A DNA stretch of 64,000 nucleotides from Cryptomeria japonica (GCF_030272615.1 NC_081414.1:1615501-1679500), one strand, 5' to 3'; counted from the first letter of the stretch, positions 21,918-33,167 are shown. Program-made: numbers and translations. Notes: generated by a model from the sequence alone, not told the origin.

Positions 21918-23728
21918 ATGCGTAATCTATGAACTTCTTGCACACCACATTTGGGGCCAGGTTTCCTCCTTCATATCCTATTGCCCTTCATTATCCTATC
22001 GAACCCCCTGTCATTACCCTCCATTATCCTATTGTCCCTCATGTCCAGTTTCCCTTTCCACCTTTTGATCTTGACAAGGCTGACGATCGTCATGAGCATC
22101 ATGCATCTTGTTTGCAGCTTTCAGTCTATCATAGCTTTTGGTATTTATCCATTTGCTTATTACAACCTTTCATCCATATTCCCTGGCTTATTGCAACTTT
22201 CTGCCACTATCCCTTAGCCAATCCCAACCTTCAGTCCATGTCCCTTATCCATTCTTGGTCTTGCTTATCCTATCCATATCTTATCACTATCCATACACTC
22301 TTTTTCATTCCTTGATCTTGATCTGACATAAGGACGTGAAATGCAAAACATATTTTCAAAAACCTCTTGACATATCCCTCATGTCACTGCTTTACATTGT
22401 CATATGCAGTCTCTTGTCCCATCATGCAATAGCCCTTGAAAATTGCATCCGTATTGTCTCCATGATAAAAGGCCTTTGTCTTCCCTCTATCCACCATCAT
22501 TTCAGCAAGCCTATTTATTCACCTATCATATTCCCTGCCTTTCTAGACACTGGGGGCAAAATCTTAAAAATCAAATAATGTCCTGAGATAATTCCTAAAA
22601 ATCATATAAAGTCCTGAAAAAATAAACACAAAAACATTTCAAAACATTAAAATCCAAAAACAAGCATTTTGCCATAAATAATCCCCTTTGGGCATAGACA
22701 AATCACTGAGCATACATCCAATGACACCAATCAAACATTGTGCTTTAATGAAATCATGCGTTAAACAGATGAACTTTTTACTCAAACCAGACATTCAACC
22801 TAATTCGAATTGTCATATCAATCAACCATCAAAATCATTTGTCCTTGTTACTACTATCATGGGTCTTATACAGGGTGTGGTATATTCGAAACCAGACTAT
22901 GTCTTGTCTTAGACGGGGTCCCGCATGTCCTGAAACCAGACAGCATGATCGTCCTATCTGCACGTTCAACTTTTGACAACGAAGATCAAGGTGTTTGTTT
23001 GATTTGTTGGAATTTGTGCATCTTATCTTTCTATTGATTTATCTTCGATCATGCTCCTATGTTGCTCGATGATGTCACTGAGTGATTTAGAGTGACCGGG
23101 ATGGATCATGGTCCCTTTTCTTTTTTGTGATTGTTGTTTGTCTGTGATGTGTCTGTCTTTTGCAAAAAGGGTTGCATTTCAGCTCTGGCCTTCAATGCCA
23201 TGATGCTACGCATCCATTTTGCTATATAAAAATAAAGGTTCTCACCTACAAAGTGCATTACTGAAAGCAAGTTTTTCTTTATCTTTAACTGTCCTCCGTC
23301 TCATTTTCTTCTTACTAACATTTCTTCCGTTAGTTCAGATATTCAGTTTGGTCTAGTGCTCTGATTTTCCTGCACACATATGCTGCATGCTGCATCCATT
23401 TGGTTAGTACATTTGCATTACAGTAAGCACCATATCAAGCATTTTATCCATTTCATATTATAAATGCATCAAAAACACATAAACAAAAAAACATATCCAT
23501 ACATATTCCACAATGGTACATAAACAGTACATAAGTCATCCATACATGGAAAAATCACATAAGTCGTAACACATTGCATCCCATCATATCGATGCATATC
23601 ATATCATATATCACAATAATATCGGAGTACAAAATTGGACTGTCTGTCCTAAGTATGGCCCGCAAGCTGACTACAAAATGTCAAACTACATAATGTCCAC
23701 TGTCTGTCCTAAGGAGCACGTGCCTCTG
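21918..23728 (+). other. Tat-NA spacer between convergent genes
   Basis: This region lies between the ends of the sense ORF and the antisense PMD gene. Just before it is a long A run (about 21,816-21,838). It has short CCATTATCCTAT and CCTTATCCA repeats (about 21,970-22,280) and AT-rich DNA. No credible gene; ORFs at 21,929-22,326 and 22,688-23,037 are repeat-derived or chance. Confidence 0.6.
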
Positions 23729-26000
23729 TCACTGGGTGCTCCCTCTGTCTTCCTCATCCCTGCCATGTCTCGCGGATGATGTCCCTCCTGGTCCTAGCTG
23801 TGGTGGTCTCATCGGTCCACTCACCCCCATGCTGCTCAATGACCTCTGAGAGCGTGCCCTGCTCTCTATCCTCGATCGTGCTCGATATGAAGGTGCTCTC
23901 TGCTCTGGTGGAACGGCACTCCCGTATAGTGTCCTCCAATGGCGTATCTCCTCTCTGGTCTCTACCAACATTTGTCCTAGCTCCCGTACACTGGCATCCT
24001 GAATCGACCCAATATACTCAGTGACTCTCTGTCCTTCTCACTGTGCCTGTGCTACTGCTGTGTCTCGAGCCGCTGTGAGTCTGGCTATCTCTCTTTCTAA
24101 AGTCGCAATGTGATCCTACTGACTCGCTATGGTAGCCCTGAATATCTCCATCTCCTCTGTCCTAGCTGTCTCTGGCTCTATGGGTATGTCCTGTAATGCC
24201 TCCTGCTCCCCATCCTCATCTCTGTCCTTGTCCCCACCATCCTTGTCTCTGTCCTCATCATCCCCATCATCCTCATCCTCATCTCCGTCCTTGTCATCCC
24301 CCTCATCCTCGTCTCCATCCTCATCATCCTCCTCGTCCTCATCATCTCCCTCCTCCTCTCCTGTGAGTGGGAAGTCCTCCTGTCGCCTCGGTACTGGAAT
24401 ATCCGGATCTGTCAATGGCACTGGCTGTCGTTGTGCAAACCATCTATCATACTCCTCTGTAGTCCCAGCGTCCACCACATCTGATCTCCAATCCCACTGT
24501 CTCTGCTGTAGCTGTGAGAAGTCCGCATATGCTGTGTGTGGCTAAATCATACTCCCCCACTGACTCGTCTCTCTGTGAGATCGGGCAAAGTGTGCAATCC
24601 TCCTAGGTACATCCTGCCTCTCTCCAAACTGTCGTCTGACTCTCTCTGGCAGGTACATCTCAATCACTCTCTGACTATTCACTGGTCGCCCAATCAGGTA
24701 TATCTCCTGTTTGCAATATGGTAGCTCATCACTGTCATCTGACCATCCTGGACAATCACGATATGGCCTCCATATGAACTCTCTCAGTCTGTCTAGCTCA
24801 TGTTGCCAGTACAATATGTATCTAAAAGGACCCTGTCTCAGTGCTCCCCCATAGCAATACACATATGGTTGGTGTGGTACTACCTGTCTATCTGTAATCG
24901 GTCGACATATGGCTATGTGCTCAAATGCCCATACCTGTAGCAGTGTAACCCCACAGCTCAAAGTCTGAACTCCTGATATGCTATCTGATGCAGCTGAAAA
25001 TAGAGCATAGCCAGTACACATGGTCCCCATGCATACACCGTCCCCTCTGTCGCCATCCGCTCTAGCACTCTTCCCCATCCAATAGGGAATCCATGTCCTC
25101 GTCTGTCTCCTGCTAGTAGACATGCTATCACCACTGCTATCACAACGTATCGTTGATCATACTCTGATGCGATAGTCTCCCAGCCAATCTCCCTCTCGAC
25201 AATATCCAGCTCATCTGCATCGCACTCAAACAATCTGCACAATCTGTCACTGGGTCATACTCTATCATCTCTCCATGAATCGAAATGCGGAGGATACGCC
25301 ATACATCCTCCAGTGTCACCGTCGCCTCTCCAGTCGCCAGATGGAATGAGGAAGTCTCTGAATGCCATCGCTCTGCCAATGCGGTAAGCAGTCCTGTGTT
25401 TGCCCTAATCTCGGGCATGAATGTGACATAGTATATCCCAAGTCCTGCTAAGGTATCTCTCTCTGTGTTCCTGAGTCTATGTCGTAGCATGAAGCAATCT
25501 GGTCGGTTTTCCCGTGTGATCAACAGATACTGTCGCCTCTGCATCACAAATTGGGGCACATTTTTTCAATAGTAGGGTTTGCTCCTATAGGTTGCATTTC
25601 CTCATTTTCATGTCTAATCAGGGTGTTTTTCATCTAATCTGACCTATCCTATCCTTGTCCCCCCTTTCCGGATCATTTGCATGTCATTTTGACTAAAATT
25701 AGGGTTTGCATTGCACACTTGCACCTGTGTAAGGTAACCTGCACCTGTGTCAGGTAACCTGCGCCTGTGTCTCCCTACACAAGCACAAAAGACCACACAC
25801 AAGCGTAGGATTCACCCTACACAAGCACAGGAGTCCTTTTCTGCATCCCCTGTGGGCCCCGCAATGTCCCACAAGCAATTAAAATTCATGAAATTGAAAA
25901 CATGGGTATTTGAGATCCATACCACTGCTCCTGCGTCGTCCGGTCATCTGAATGTGCGTACACATTCCCTGAGGTGATCTGCCATTGGAATGTTCGCCAT
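23729..26000 (-). pseudogene. Tat-NA antisense plant-mobile-domain (PMD) gene, spliced, broken
   Basis: Exon 1 (26,000-25,923) starts ATGGCGAACATT and ends before GTATGG, with one TGA. A 384-bp intron is predicted down to TGATGCAG at 25,539. Exon 2 encodes the PMD: GLLTALAERWHSETSSFHL, EATVTLEDVWRILRISIHGE, YAWGPCVLAMLYFQLHQIAY and CGVTLLQVWAFEHIAI. A very acidic Asp/Glu run (about 24,160-24,370) follows, then a heptad-rich segment with TREEIRHWRTLYGSAVPPEQR near the end. Each part has its counterpart in Tat-3. Frameshifts lie near 25,235 and 24,960; TAG codons at 24,542 and 24,116 and a TGA near 24,040 break it. PMD occurs in MAIN/MAIL-type plant proteins and in transposons. The gene is transcribed toward the sense ORF. 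The splice sites are my prediction. Confidence 0.82.
25717..25835. repeat. CGCYTGTGT array inside the antisense-gene intron of Tat-NA
   Basis: Three units read GCACCTGTGT or GCGCCTGTGT on the plus strand (25,720-25,775). About four read CGCTTGTGT or GCTTGTGT on the minus strand (25,780-25,835). Unlike the Tat-3 intron array, the two orientations face each other and could fold. The core is the same as in the leader array at 16,785-16,905. Confidence 0.75.
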
Positions 26001-26090
26001 CTCTCTGCAAGTGTCCTTGTCCAGAGCAACAAATTCTCCTCCTTGGCTAGTGCAAATGAGCAATTTTCCCTCTCTTGGTCTCATTTATAG

Positions 26091-26100
26091 ATCTTTGTCA
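26091..26100 (-). promoter_or_regulatory. TATA box of the Tat-NA antisense gene
   Basis: CTATAAATGA on the minus strand begins 100 bp before the exon 1 ATG at 26,000. In Tat-3 CTATAAGATA begins 99 bp before the corresponding ATG. The shared spacing supports a dedicated promoter for the antisense gene. Confidence 0.65.
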
Positions 26101-26349
26101 GTGCATAGATGGATGTGCACCCTCTCCATCTTATGTTGGTCGCGGTCTTTTGCATCTTCCATTGCTTGTCCTTCATGCATCCAATCTCCGATTGTCAATC
26201 CGTTCGATCCTATCATTCTTATCGATCAATTGGCCTCTTTTTTAGACATTTCCGGCCAATTCCTCGAGGGGGCATGCATATGTCATTGTCATTGTCTGGG
26301 GCATTTTCATTACTTTTCTTTGAAACAACGCTTAAAATCGCATTGTCTC

Positions 26350-26363
26350 AAAGAGGGGCAAAA
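26350..26363 (+). other. Tat-NA polypurine tract
   Basis: AAAGAGGGGCAAAA directly precedes the 3' LTR. The preceding CATTGTCTC and, further up, CTTTGAAACAACGC and CTCGAGGGGGCAT are also found before the Tat-3 3' LTR (48,394-48,515, minus). Confidence 0.9.
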
Positions 26364-27758
26364 TGTAGACACCTAAAAATGGTCAACGCTTGCGGAGTCA
26401 TACTTTAACATTTGCGCATTGCCTCATTTTAGGTTTTTGCGTCGCATTAACATTTCTTCCATGTTTCGCATTTGGTCTTTATCATTTGCGAGCATCGAGT
26501 CATTCTTCTACATTCTTCATTTATCTGGCTCTCGAATTTGGTCTTGTCGACAACACTATCCAGTCATGATTTTGATCGATCTTATCCTATTGCATCAATG
26601 TGCGTGCTTATTTGTCATAATTTTGGACATCGTCAATCCTAATTAGGGTTTTGTCCTCCTGTCAATCTTGCGATCGATTTGTCATCGATCGTTGTTCTCT
26701 TGTTAATCTTGTCATCTGGCGATCAATTTATCATCAATCCTTATCATTTTCAATCTTGTCGTTTAACGATCAATTTGTCATCGGTCGTTGTCATGTTCGA
26801 TCTTGTCATTTTGCGATCAATTTGTCATCGATCGTGGTCATTTTCAATATTGTCGTTTGGCAATCTATTTTGTCATCAATTCTTGTCCTCTTGTTCGATC
26901 TTGTCATTTTGCAATCGATTTGTCATCGATCGTTGTTTGTCTCAATTATGTCAATTTGGATCAATTTGTCATTGTTCCTCGTCAATTGGCGCATTTCTCA
27001 ATCAAATCATTTATCACATTGGTCATTTATCAATCCAAAATCAAATCATGATCGAGTCAATTATCTTTCATCAAGATTTAATTCATCTTTTAGGGTTTCG
27101 TGATTTAATCATTTAACCTGGTTTGTCATTTCCTCCTTTAGGATTAATAAATTATTTATTTATCCTAAGTCTTCTCATTACAATTAAATGTTCATTTAAT
27201 TGGCTAATTATTCCTCTTTGTGAATTAATTAATAAATGACAAATTATTAATTAATTTACCTAATTTGCATCAATTTCCTATTTTCCATCAATTTCTAATT
27301 TCTCAATTTCTTAATTCCTAAATTCCTCTTTTTCTATTTTCCTAATTTTCTAATTCCTAATTTCAATTTCCTCCTATTTCTCTCCTAAATTCATGGGAAT
27401 GACATAGAAATTTGTCATAATTTGTCATAATTGACAATCAATCAATTCTTGACATAGAAATTTGTCATAAATTGTCATAAATCATCAATCAACAAATTTT
27501 GCATAGAAACTGCATAATTTGTCATAATCTGTCATAATTGACATAATTGATTTGCAATTTCCATTTGAATTGAATCATGCTAATTTGATCCATCTCTCCA
27601 ATTTCTCTATAAATTGGATGAATTTCTTCAATCAAATCCCTTGATTCTTAATTGGTAATCAGACTATCGAATTTCTAGTCAATCACATTTCTAGTACTCT
27701 TGATCAAAAATCTTGTCTACTTGCTTTCAATTATGTGTGTGCACTTGTAGGTGAGATC
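26364..27758 (+). repeat. Tat-NA 3' LTR, truncated, with internal repeat expansion
   Basis: It starts TGTAGACACC. It matches the 5' LTR up to GTAGGTGAGATC (27,758) and then switches abruptly to Copia-1 sequence. The last roughly 200 bp present in the 5' LTR are missing. It is longer than the matching part of the 5' LTR because of a tandem-repeat expansion. Confidence 0.9.
26661..26945 (+). repeat. 47-48-bp tandem repeat in the Tat-NA 3' LTR
   Basis: About six imperfect units contain CGATCAATTTGTCATCGATC and TTTTCAATCTTGTC. The 5' LTR has about two. The overlapping ORFs at 26,651-27,116 in all three frames are products of this repeat. Confidence 0.8.
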
Positions 27759-27821
27759 TGATGGCTAAGATTAATCACGAGAAATGTGATTAAGGAGATT
27801 AAGCGGTTAGGAATTGATTAT
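27754..27821 (+). repeat. 68-bp duplicated Copia-1 sequence at the Tat-NA right junction
   Basis: Bases 27,754-27,821 repeat 15,369-15,436 (AGATCTGATGGC to AATTGATTAT), with one visible difference. The LTR and the host share AGATC at the switch point. It replaces the expected 3' LTR end plus 5-bp duplication. Confidence 0.9.
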
Positions 27822-28503
27822 AAATAAGGAAAAGTTGATGAACAAAGTATGCAGGCAAATAGAAGAACAATGATGCTGCAAAAGTGATTACAAAGTATAG
27901 AAGATTGAAGAACAAAGTGAGAAGCCCAACAAGGAGGAAGATAAGTCTTATGACAAGATGATTTTGAGCACATAGAGTCTGCTATAACATTTCAGATGTG
28001 AAGTTGCAGATATATATTTTATTACTGTTATTTATTTTTGTAAGTGACAGGAAATCTCTTAACCGAGTGGACCTAACAGTCTTATTTGTAAATCCTCTAG
28101 TAAGGTAACATTCTAATTGAGTGTTTGAAATCCTTTGACAAGGTCACTTTTAACAAAGTGCAAGATTCTGATAGATCTGAGGGAAATCCCTTGACCAGGT
28201 CACATCTAGCAATGTGTTTATGTAATCTTTAACAGGATTGGCTTTTAACCGAGCATACTCTAGAAGAGTATATTTTCTTCATGGGTCCAAAATCCCACAA
28301 TAGTTTTTTCCCTATTTGGGTTTCCACGTTAAATCTGGTGTTAAATGTGTTTTGATGTTTCAAGTTTATCAGTTTATGAGTTTGAATGATTTACAATCAT
28401 AGTCACATATCAAGTAAGTTCTAGCGAGGTTGAATCTGATGAAGAGTTTGTAGTGTGAGTTTATCTGATCCACCCCCCCCCCCCCCCTCTCATTAAACTA
28501 ACA
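27822..28503 (+). repeat. Copia-1 5' LTR, second part
   Basis: It continues the LTR from AAATAAGG to CTAACA. A run of about 16 C lies 15-30 bp before its end (28,472-28,487). It matches 34,058 onward in the 3' LTR. Confidence 0.95.
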
Positions 28504-28505
28504 AT

Positions 28506-28517
28506 TGGTATCAGAGC
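28506..28517 (+). other. Copia-1 primer-binding site (initiator tRNA-Met)
   Basis: TGGTATCAGAGC, two bases after the LTR, is the standard plant copia site complementary to the 3' end of initiator tRNA-Met. Confidence 0.95.
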
Positions 28518-28566
28518 TTGAACTCTGAAAGAAATTTTTTAAAGGAACTTGAGGCAAGATCCGAAG

Positions 28567-29152
28567 ATGTATAAAAGGGATGCACCAAAATTGAACAAGT
28601 CCAGTTTTTCCACATGGCATAAAAGAATGAAGCTGCACTTATCAGGAATTGGAGAATATGCGATAAATTATCTGGAGAATGATTACACTGCACCGAGCAC
28701 CTACCCTATGACAATGGAAGAAATAAAGTCAAAGCAAGAACATATTCAAGCAATGATTGAAATAACATCAGCATTGACCGACTCAGAGTTTAATGATCTA
28801 GAAGGTTGTAATGATGCCAAAGCTATGTGGGATAAGCTTACATTTGTGTATGGTGGTGATGAACATGTTGAAAAAGAAAAAGTAGACAGTCTAAGAGGAC
28901 AACTTGAATCCATGAGAATGAATGAAGGTGAGAACATAATCCAATACAGTACAAGGTTAAAGGAAATTGTCAATCAAATCAAAGGAGCAGGAGGAACTAT
29001 TGTAGAAAAGGATGTAACAAGTAAGTTGATGAGAACATTTCTACCTGCTTATGCCATTTGAGTCTCTGCAATTAATGAATTAAGGTTTGTACCAAACATG
29101 CTAGTCTCTTTGGATGCTACTATTGGTAAGCTACAGTGGGTCTTCGGTAAAT
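28567..29152 (+). pseudogene. Copia-1 gag, capsid part
   Basis: The ATG at 28,567 (MYKRDAPKLNKSSF) starts soon after the primer-binding site. The UBN2-type copia gag has a Trp-containing WHKRMKLHL, SALTDSEFNDLEGCNDAKAMW and a RLKEIVNQIKGAG segment. A TGA at about 29,059 interrupts it, and the same frame continues with INELRFVPNML. It then meets a 75-bp duplication that shifts the reading frame into the one used by pol. Gag would package the element RNA. Confidence 0.88.
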
Positions 29153-29302
29153 AGTGGGTCTTCGGTAAACAAAGTTGAATCTACATTTAGTTCTTTTCAT
29201 CTTGGTGAGTTAAGTAACTTTGATAACAGTGGGTCTTCGGTAAACAAAGTTGAATCTACATTTAGTTCTTTTCATCTTGGTGAATCTAATGATTACAATG
29301 AT
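29153..29302 (+). repeat. 75-bp tandem duplication in Copia-1 gag
   Basis: The segment coding SGSSVNKVESTFSSFHLGE is present twice in a row (29,153-29,227 and 29,228-29,302), keeping frame between copies. A shorter partial copy of GGGTCTTCGGTAA precedes it at 29,138. Confidence 0.85.
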
Positions 29303-30256
29303 AGAATGTATAAGTATGCTGAAGGAAATCATAGTGGAGCAAGTGAGAGATTTCACAAAAACATGGAAGAAGTACACAAACTTTATGAGGAAATCAGAAA
29401 GCAAGAAGAGTTTGAAGCATTATTGGCCAGAAGGTTACCGAGAGGCAAAGGTAATTATAAAGAAAAGTTACCTTTAAAATGTTTTAACTATGATAAAATT
29501 GGACATATGGCTTCTAATCGTCCTGACAAAGAATCTAGTGAAAAGAGAGAATACCGAGATGATAGACAGAAAGACAACCAATACAGAGGGCACCGAGACT
29601 TCAGAAGGAGAGATAGAATGACATACTTAGTAGCTGATGAGGAATACAATGATGATAAATCTGATGGGACTGAGACAAAGGAAGTTGTATATGTGGCTAT
29701 CAAAGATGGATCAGATGAAGAAAAAGCCTTAATATCACACATAAATAATAATGATTCTTGGATCATAGATAGTGGATGCTCACATCACATGACAGGTGAT
29801 AAACACAATTTTGTTAAATTAGAAGATTATGATGGAGGTTATGTAAGATTTGGTAATGATGCACCATGTCCTATGAAAGGTAAAGGTTCTATCACACTTC
29901 TTGACAATGCTAAATGTGATGATGTATATTGGGTTGAAGGTCTGAAATACAATTTGTTAAGTGTAGAACAACTAAACAATACAGGATACCGAATAGAATT
30001 TCAGAAAGGAATTGTCAAAGTTCATGACAAACATGAAAAGTTGGCTACTACTGGGACTCAAACAAGAGGTAATAAATTTCATCTTGACTCAACTCGGAAC
30101 AATTGTCTGTATGCCAAAATAGAAGATACATGGTTATGGCATAAAAGGTTTTGTCATGTAAATTTTGATAACCTGATCAAAATAAGTAAGAAGCACCGAG
30201 TAAGAGGTCTACCGAGCTTGGAAAAACTTGAGAATGCAATATGCCAAGGATGCTAG
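29303..30256 (+). pseudogene. Copia-1 zinc knuckle, protease and pre-integrase region
   Basis: A nucleocapsid-type knuckle near 29,478 reads CFNYDKIGHMASNRP, where the second and fourth Cys of CX2CX4HX4C are Tyr and Arg, so metal binding is lost. The aspartic protease follows, with SWIIDSGCSHHMTGD near 29,755 and its DSG intact. The pre-integrase zinc region is LWHKRFCHVNFDNL with CQGC at 30,245. A TAG follows directly. The frame is continuous with integrase and RT. Confidence 0.9.
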
Positions 30257-30742
30257 ATGGGTAAGATGACAAAATCATGCTTTACAGGTAGGTCTTACAC
30301 TTCTAAAGGAATTTTAGATCTTGTGCACACTGATCTTTGTGGTCCTATGAAAGTTCAAAGTTATTATGGTGATAAATACTTCATATTATTTGTGGATGAT
30401 TACTCAAGGATGATGTCAGTTATGTTTTTAAAAGAGAAATCAGAAGCCTTTCAAATGTTCAAATGGTATAAGGCAAGAGTTGTAAAATAAATAGTAAGAC
30501 AGTTGAAATGTCTAAGACCTGATAGAGGAGGAGAGTTCATTTCAGATGAATTTAACTTATTTTGCAATGATCATGGTATAAAGAGACAAGTGTCTGCACC
30601 GAGAACACCACAACAAAATGGGATAGCTGAAAGAAGAAACAGATCAATTATAGATTGTGTCAGAACTTTGATGATAGAAAATAGAGTACCTCAAATATTT
30701 TGGAGAGAAGCAATAAGCACTGCAGTTTACACCTTGAACTGA
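30257..30742 (+). pseudogene. Copia-1 integrase core
   Basis: The integrase core keeps its acidic triad context: LVHTDLCGPM, FVDDYSRM and RPDRGGEF, and then APRTPQQNGIAERRNRS. It would join element cDNA to host DNA. A TAG (about 30,254), a TAA (about 30,489) and a TGA (30,740) interrupt the frame. The TGA follows ACACCTTGAAC and fits CGA-to-TGA. Confidence 0.92.
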
Positions 30743-31972
30743 GTACAACTGAAGAAAGGAACTATGAAGACACCATATGAAATCTTGTATGACAAGAAAC
30801 CAAATGTAAGTTATTTTAAAATATTTGAAAGTAGATGTTGTGTTCACAAAGATGACAGAAATGGAAAATTTGATCAGAAAAGCGAGGAAGGAACATTTCT
30901 TGGTTATTCCTCTAGGAGTAAAGCATTTAAATGTCTAATCAAATCATCTAACAAAATAGTGGAAAGTGCAAATGTGAAAATTGATGAATTAGCAGAAAGG
31001 AATGATGAAGGAAATTCCAAAGAACTAGAAGATTATGAAGAGTTTGTATATGTACAACCGAGAAGTCTTACAGAGAAAGCCGATGAAGAAAATACTCAGT
31101 TACCGAGTGATGAAGAAGATCATACAGAGCCTACCAAGCCTATATTAGCAAAATATGTCAGAAGAAATCATGCATCAAGTCAGATTATAGGAGATAAGGA
31201 TGGTCCAGTGATGACAAGAAACAAACTGAGACAAAACACATGTCTGATATCCATGTTTGAACCGAGGATGGTAAAAGAGGCATTAAGCAATGAAGATTGG
31301 GTGAATGCTATGACATAAGAGATTGAACAAATCAAGAAAAATGAAACATGGACACTGGTCCCAAGACCAAAAGAGAAAAATGTAATTGGTACAAAGTGGA
31401 TTTTCAGAAATAAGCTAAATGAAAAAGGTGAGGTCATTCGGAATAAAGCAAGGCTAGTTTGCAAAGGTTATGCTCAAGAAGAAGGAATAGACTATGGTGA
31501 GACTTTTGTACCTGTGGCAAGACTTGAGGGAGTGAGAACATTGTTGGCATATGCTGCTTACAAAAATTTCAAGGTATATCAAATGGATGTTAAATCTGCA
31601 TTTTTGAATGGTATACTAGAAGAAGAAGTCTATATTGAACAACCTGAAGGATTTATTGAAGAGAAGAATAAAGATCAGGTATGTAAGTTGAACAAAGCTT
31701 TATATGGCCTAAATAAAACACCTAGAGCATGGTATGAAAGGTTGCACTCTTACTTAATAAAGATTGGATTTATAAGGACTAGTGAAAACAACAACATGTA
31801 TATGTAGAATGATAAGGATAATGGAATACTGATTTCAACCATATTTGTAGATGATATTATTTTTTGTGGGAATGATTCTTTATGTAAGAACTTTGGAAAT
31901 GAAATGTGCAAAGAATTTGAGATGTAATTAATCGGTGAAATAAAGTATTTTATAGGTTTACAAATACTACAA
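30743..31972 (+). pseudogene. Copia-1 reverse transcriptase
   Basis: After the integrase C-terminal part (YEILYDKKPNVSYFK, FLGYSSRSKAFKC) comes an acidic linker. RT follows with [38 protein letters not shown] and [13 protein letters not shown] (first catalytic Asp). The second catalytic segment is STIFVDDIIFCGND at about 31,845. Stops lie at 31,316 (TAA), about 31,806 (TAG) and about 31,926 (TAA). The frame is otherwise unbroken. Confidence 0.92.
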
Positions 31973-32797
31973 ATGAAAAATGGGATTTTCATTACTCAAT
32001 CCAAGTATATAAAGGAAATCTTGAAGAAATTTGGAATGGAGGATTCTAAACCTGTAAGTACTGCTATGACTACTAATTGTAAACTATCAAAGAATGATGA
32101 ATCTGCATATGTTGTTGAGACACTTTACCGATCTATGATTGGAAAGTTGCAATATGTAGTTCACATCAGGCATAATATAGCACATGTAGTAGGTATAGCT
32201 GCAAGATTTTCTGTAGACCCCAAAGAAACCCATATGACAACAATCAAGAGAATTTTCAGATACTTGAGAGGCATTGAAGATTATGGTTTACTATATAAAA
32301 AGAGGAATGATTTTGACTTAAAAGTCTATACTGATGTTGATTGGGCAAGAAACATTGATGACAGGAAAAGCACAAGCGGTGGAGCTTTCTTTTTGGGAGA
32401 AAGACTAGTGAGTTGGCTTAGCAAGAAACAAGGATGCATTTCACAATCAACAACTGAAGCTGAATATGTCGCTGCAACATTGAATTGTACCAATATAGCA
32501 TGGATCAAACAACTGTTGGAAGGTATGAACGAGACAGTTATCGAGCCAGTAACTATATTTTGTGATAATACAAGTGCTATTAACATTTCAAAGAATTCGG
32601 TAATGCACTCTAAGACAAAGCCTATTTCTTCAAAATATCATTATCTAAGAGAAGAAGTTCAAGAAAAGAAAGTTGTGCTGGAATATGTTAGCACAAAGGA
32701 TCAAATAGCAGACATCTTCACAAAGCCACTGCCAAGGGACACTTTTGAGTATCTCAGAAGTAAGTTAGGGGTCTTACCCCTATCTAGTACTCACTGA
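31973..32797 (+). pseudogene. Copia-1 RT C-terminus and RNase H
   Basis: An open stretch of 274 codons. RT end: SKYIKEILKKFGMEDSKPV and LYRSMIGKLQYVVHIRHNI. RNase H: VYTDVDWARNIDDRKSTSG, QSTTEAEYVAA, IFCDNTSAINI and KDQIADIFTKPLP, the classic copia end. The acidic residues (YTD, TEAEY, CDN) are kept. The stop at 32,795 is the natural end of pol. Confidence 0.93.
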
Positions 32798-33167
32798 CAG
32801 AGTTTGGTGAAAGCATCAATTCTATGACTCTACAGAATACTATTTGTGAGTTGATGCTGACTTACACACTTTAGGAGGTTGTCTAAAGTTGTGTAGAAAA
32901 CAATGAATGAAGACTAGACGCTTTGATCGAGACTGAGATGATATATTTGTATATGTTTTAACAAACAAAGAAATCACTTCACAGGGGAAGTAATCATGGA
33001 TCAATTTTACTTTTGGCATTGTTTTCAAAGGGGGAGAAGACTAATGATAGGGGGAGAAGATTATATGAGAAGTTTACAGCTCAAGGATAATAGGAGAAGA
33101 ATAACAACAATTCAAATCAATTGGAATAAATCAATAAATCAAAAGTTGATATATATTGCCATCAATG
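32798..33167 (+). other. Copia-1 3' untranslated region
   Basis: This is non-coding sequence between the end of pol and the polypurine tract, with a duplicated AGGGGGAGAAGA (33,027-33,062). No gene. Confidence 0.8.

Larger units (their letters stand above)
15437..27758 (+). mobile_element. Tat-NA: non-autonomous Tat-like LTR element with antisense PMD gene
   Basis: The LTRs (15,437-16,667 and 26,364-27,758) start TGTAGACACCTAAAAATGG. The 3' LTR is truncated relative to the 5' one. The interior holds a primer-binding site, a 2.1-kb leader, a sense ORF without known gag or pol domains (18,788-21,637), an antisense PMD gene (26,000-23,729) and a polypurine tract (26,350-26,363). The LTR terminus, polypurine tract, parts of the leader, a 3' hairpin motif and the antisense gene are all shared with Tat-3, but no protease, RT or integrase is present. 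It therefore depends on enzymes from another element. The right junction is not a normal 5-bp duplication but a 68-bp duplication of host sequence. Confidence 0.9.

Noticed and set aside
24129-24545. 138-codon plus-strand Ser/Pro-rich ORF
   Set aside because: It is the complement of the Asp/Glu-rich run of the antisense PMD gene (GAC/GAG codons read backwards).
26651-27116. Three overlapping ORFs of 87-150 codons in different frames
   Set aside because: They are produced by the 47-48-bp tandem repeat in the Tat-NA 3' LTR, whose period leaves several frames open.
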